This document shows, piece after piece, positions 60,122 to 64,000 of a DNA stretch of 64,000 nt. The notes below the pieces were generated by a model. The model saw only the letters and a list, made by a program, of their open reading frames with translations, did no database searches and was not told where the DNA came from. The stretch comes from Alviniconcha marisindica (Eukaryota; Mollusca; Gastropoda; Provannidae), in assembly GCA_018857735.1 (NCBI GenBank), contig JABMCL010002627.1, positions 477,501 through 541,500 on the forward strand, given 5' to 3'. The position numbers and the translations under genes were made by a program. Within the stretch, counting starts at the first letter, position 1; each line of letters starts with the position of its first letter.

Positions 60122-62160
60122 CAGCGCAGCGCAGGAAAGCGACCAAGGCCCACGCAGGGCGCGCATTTGAAGACGGTAACTATCGTCACTATTCACTACC
60201 TCAGGGAAACCCTTTCTGACCACTGCACGTGGGTGAACGACTAAAAGCGAACAACGCTCGAGATTGTTCCAAACGACTTTCAAATCTCTGCCTTACTCAA
60301 ACAACAACAACAACAGAAAGACGGCAATACGAGACGTAGGGGAAAGCGGACAGGCCAACGAATGCTGAGGTAGTAGCGGCGGCATTAGATTTAGAGTGAA
60401 ATGGTCAAACTGTGGCACGCGTGCTGCGTGTGACTGACCGCTGCTGCTGACTCCGCCCAAGCAGGACAAGTCAGCCTCGACTCTCAAATCTCTCGGTGCT
60501 TTCTTTCTCTTTCTCGGCGAGTGATGAATTGAATGGTATTAGCAGTAGTCGGCGGCGGAAGCAATCTCCATCCGCGATGTGATCTCTATTGATATTAAAG
60601 CGGCGTGCGTGTGTCCGGGAACGGTAGGGTCCGAGAGACTAGACTGCCAGGATGCCGGCAACAAAGGACGGGGCTGTCTACCCCGCCATCCACCCGCCCC
60701 CCACGCCACCCATCCACCCCTAAACTTGGAAACAGGCTGTAGCTCTGTGCACGTGCTGGTCACAGCACGCACGTGCGTTGTCCGCCGAGACTCGTCATTT
60801 CTGGACAGTTGGGGGGTTGGGGCGATCGACCACACAATTGACCACCGAGACACGGAAAGCAGCGCCGACGAGGACGTTGTTCCCCTGTGTGAGCGAGTCT
60901 TCCCCGTGGTCGACGTGAGCGAGATGGCGAAAAAGTCAACTTCGGCCGCGGGGGGGTAGAAGAGAAACGAAACAATACTGAGGTTTCATTTGTCGGGAAC
61001 TGGAATGCCGTTGGCGCGGATGAGAACTGAAAGGTCATGGTGAGTTGATCAAGGCAACTGTGAACGACGACGCAGCGTTGTAGCAAGGGTACTGAACGAC
61101 GCGTAACTGTGGACGTGGGATGAACTGTAGACACAACAACGACATGCGGCTCTTAGCGGTCTACAGACTGCTGAAACAGCGACTCGCAAAAAGACGACGA
61201 GAGAGAGAGGGGGTGGGGGGAGTTCATGAGTCAGTTTCAGTGCGCGCGCGTGTGATGGTGTCTGTGTATGTCTGCACGTCAGTATCGCTTCCACTCCCTC
61301 CCTCCCCCTCCCCCCCTCCCCCCCCCCCCCCCCCCCCCAAGAAAAGAAAAGAAAAGAATAAAGCCACACGTGTCGACTCCAAAAACGTTGTTCCCCGAGG
61401 ACCACGCCTCCGCTGAGGGACGCAACCCCTGACGCGTGCCACGCGTACTTCTCTGCCCTTGCCGTTGCCCAGGAGACTTTTTTAGTCCAATCACACGTCT
61501 CCATGTGTCACGTGTCGCGCGCCCCTCGGGGCGGGGTGCCAACAGAGGGCCGGAAGCTGACCGATATTGGATGTGAATGCTGCAGAGACCTATTCCGGAG
61601 CAGAGTCTGCCCGCATGGGAGGCCTGTCCGTAATTTCGGAGGCCAATATTCCCCCACCAGGACGCTTCAGTGGTCTGATCAACTGGTGCCAGGAAAGGGG
61701 GAGAAAAGGGGGAATGGAAAAAAAGATATTACTTTGTGTGTGTGTGTGTGTCTGGTGACCTGGCTTGAAAAAGACAGGTTTTTTTTGTTTTTTTTAATTG
61801 TTTTTTTCTTTTCTTTCTCTCTCTCTCTTTTCTGCAGCACCTCGGCGGGATCTGTGCAGAAGCTTCGTGCACTGTATGTAGAACTGTATCCGCTCGGTAC
61901 ACGTCACAATTTCGCACGGTTAAACCCGGAAGTGACGTCAGAAACACTCTTTGTGGCTTCGAGGCTCTGCTGGAACTGGCTTCTAAAAGGACAGACCTCC
62001 CTCTCACCCCAGAACCAACCACCCTCATCCCCACCCCCTCGAAAAAAAGAGAGAAGTTCCGAACCATTCGTCAGACCAAGTTTCGGGCCGAACATGACAG
62101 TTTGAAACAGACAAATGTGTCAACGATCATAATCATAGTCTTGGTTTTCCTCCTTCTTTT
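60122..62160. other. CpG-rich interval downstream of Pax6
   Basis: Several open frames of 100-200 codons occur on both strands (for example + 60579-60959 and + 61503-62105) but none has a recognisable domain. A C-run lies at about 61315-61338. It is either 3' UTR or intergenic DNA. The frame around 60840-60956 (HTIDHRDTESSADEDVV then VPLCERV) is the least repetitive, but I cannot support it as a gene. Confidence 0.35.
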
Positions 62161-64000
62161 TTTTTCCTCCCCCCCCCCCCCCCCCCCTTTTTTTCCCCCC
62201 TTTTTTTTCTTTTTCTTCTCAACTTTTGAGGGACTGGTCCCCCTGCGAGTGACTCGTGCAGTGTGCAGAACTGGGATTATTCTTGGCTTTCTTCACAGCT
62301 ACACGTCCACTCGAGTTGTGCGAGATTCCGACACTGTGCCGCCCTGCCACCATCATGATGTTAGCTGGTTTTGTGCGCGGGCATCATCTGAAGACGTTCT
62401 TACACTGTGTAAAAAAAAAAGAATCTGATTCATAATAATCGTTGTTGTTGGCTGTTTTTGTTTTCATTGTCCCGAAACACTTAAGTATGTTGCCGGGTCT
62501 GTATTAATTTGTTTTAAACTTCGCGCGCATATATAATTATATACATATATGTACGCGTACATCCTGATTACTTTCACTTTGCATGGAAATAGCGTGTTGT
62601 TTTTGTAATTCGTCAACCAGTGCCGATCAGAGGTAGGGCGAAGACAAAATTAGTTGAACACCAGCATCGCCACATTGAGCCAGACTTAGGGAGTACAGAC
62701 ATGACTGTGTTAACGAGGTGAAAGAAATCCGGAGTTGTCTTCTTTTCTATCCAGTGGCTGGTTTTGTGTTAAAAACAAATCTGAGGCACTTGTTTGCCAT
62801 TCGGAAGAATCTCAGTATCTGAGGCAAAAACAACAAAAACAACAACAACAATGTTTTACGTTGCTGCCAAGACTGAAAAGACTCATTCATACACGTTGGC
62901 AACTATTGACTGAATTAATGTGGTTAATAACATTGTGTTTATGAGAATGATTTTAATCATGAATCATGCGATAATAATACACTTACAAATGTTTTCAGTC
63001 CGAAAATGATTGAATGAATCTTGTATTGCAAAAAAACAACTTTTGTTAAAAGTATATTCTAATCCTACATGTTGTTGGTGTTTGTCTTTTTCTTTTTTTT
63101 CCCTTTCCTTTAAAAACACTTTTTTTTCCAAATCATATGAGTGGAACCTTAATTAACCTTTCCATGAAGATTGTGGTTTAGAATTGTGTATGTTTTAAGG
63201 TGTGGTGTTTGTGTGTGTTTGATGTCGTGGAAAAGGACCACTATTTTCAACGCCCAGACGTGTTTGACACATGTATTGTTGGAAATCACTGCATGCACAC
63301 ACATACACCTTAATTTCCATGACTATTTTCAGATCAGATTAGTCATTTCTATTTATGACTGTGCACAAACCAGTTACAAGTGAGATGTATTTTCAATATA
63401 ACGACGATAGCATCACAGCGAATAAAGCATTGAAATTCACTTTGTCCATAAAATGTTTTCAAACGATTGCCTTTCAGAGTAAAAAGTCAGTCATGTCGAT
63501 TTTGTTTGTTTTGTTTTTGTTTGTTTGTTTGTTTATTTCATTTGGATAAAACGTATTCGTCTCATTTCGATTTTACGAAACATTATCGATAAGATTCGTT
63601 TCATTTATTTTATTTTATTTTTAAACAATTGTTTTAACCACTGCAATGTGCAGCAATGCATTGTGTTTATAGTTGTGCGTATGACCATGTATGCGTAATT
63701 GTATTGTTTAAACTCCTCTTACCCATCCCGTTTCCAGATTGACTGACTTCTCTCTTCACCCCAGACTCCTTTTTGTCTCCGCCCACCCCACCCCCGTTCC
63801 CCCCACCGTCCCTCTCGACAATTTACAAGAAAATACTGTTACAGACGAAAAGCAAGGAACTTTCAATTTTGGACGTATGATCTCTAGATCATTAGACTTT
63901 GAACATGTCATTCCTTCTGCTTGACAACTTCAACGGTGTACAAAATTATAAAATAACCCCCCTCCCGATTTTTGAGGGTTCTTGGCTTTTTTTGTTATGC
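62161..64000. other. AT-rich downstream region with possible poly(A) site
   Basis: T/C homopolymers at 62155-62215, then AT-rich unique sequence. AATAAA at 63421-63426 is followed by a T/GTTT-rich stretch (63498-63536), a plausible distal polyadenylation context. No coding gene recognised. Confidence 0.4.
63421..63426 (+). terminator. Pax6: Candidate distal polyadenylation signal
   Basis: AATAAA with GTTTGTTTTG-rich sequence about 75 bases downstream. If used, the Pax6 3' UTR would be about 4.5 kb long. Not confirmed. Confidence 0.25.

Noticed and set aside
61503..62105. 200-codon open frame downstream of Pax6
   Set aside because: It passes through T-rich and TG low complexity and shows no domain. 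It is more likely UTR or intergenic.

Overview
The window is animal nuclear DNA that carries the Pax6 (eyeless) transcription-factor gene on the + strand. Eight well-supported coding exons lie between 12951 and 58889. They join in one consistent frame, with GT-AG boundaries, into 427 residues from the second residue of the paired domain to the stop codon. The order is a complete paired domain, an acidic/serine linker, a paired-class homeodomain with serine at position 50, and a Ser/Thr/Pro-rich tail ending in the Pax6-type YWPRIQ terminus. A possible start-codon exon (MRRS...) sits near 9556-9592 but is not proven.

The protein sequence, two tRNA-derived SINE families, frequent TTATCTCCC/GGGAGATAA motifs and a very heavy load of (TG)n, (CT)n and homopolymers suggest a mollusc, probably a marine gastropod. 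The clade is an inference, not something the sequence proves.

Layout: 1-12950 is upstream or first-intron sequence with SINEs, a ~95-bp tandem repeat, long microsatellites and one candidate minus-strand exon (4528-4613). 12951-13297 encodes most of the paired domain. A 24-kb intron follows, holding two large minisatellites, a SINE and several low-repeat islands that may be regulatory. 37381-37594 encodes the end of the paired domain. A 16-kb intron follows, with TAAT-rich islands and one unexplained candidate coding exon with a stop (43583-43745). 53644-58889 is a compact cluster of six exons for the homeodomain and activation tail. The introns here contain a duplicated splice acceptor, two near-perfect palindromes and (TG)n tracts. 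58890-64000 is the 3' UTR and downstream DNA.

No other gene, tRNA, rRNA, CRISPR array or prokaryotic-type system was recognised. The many long open frames elsewhere are translated simple repeats. The most notable observations are the duplicated homeobox-exon acceptor, the palindromes in introns 6 and 7, a 36-bp element shared between intron 7 and the downstream region, and two orphan candidate exons.
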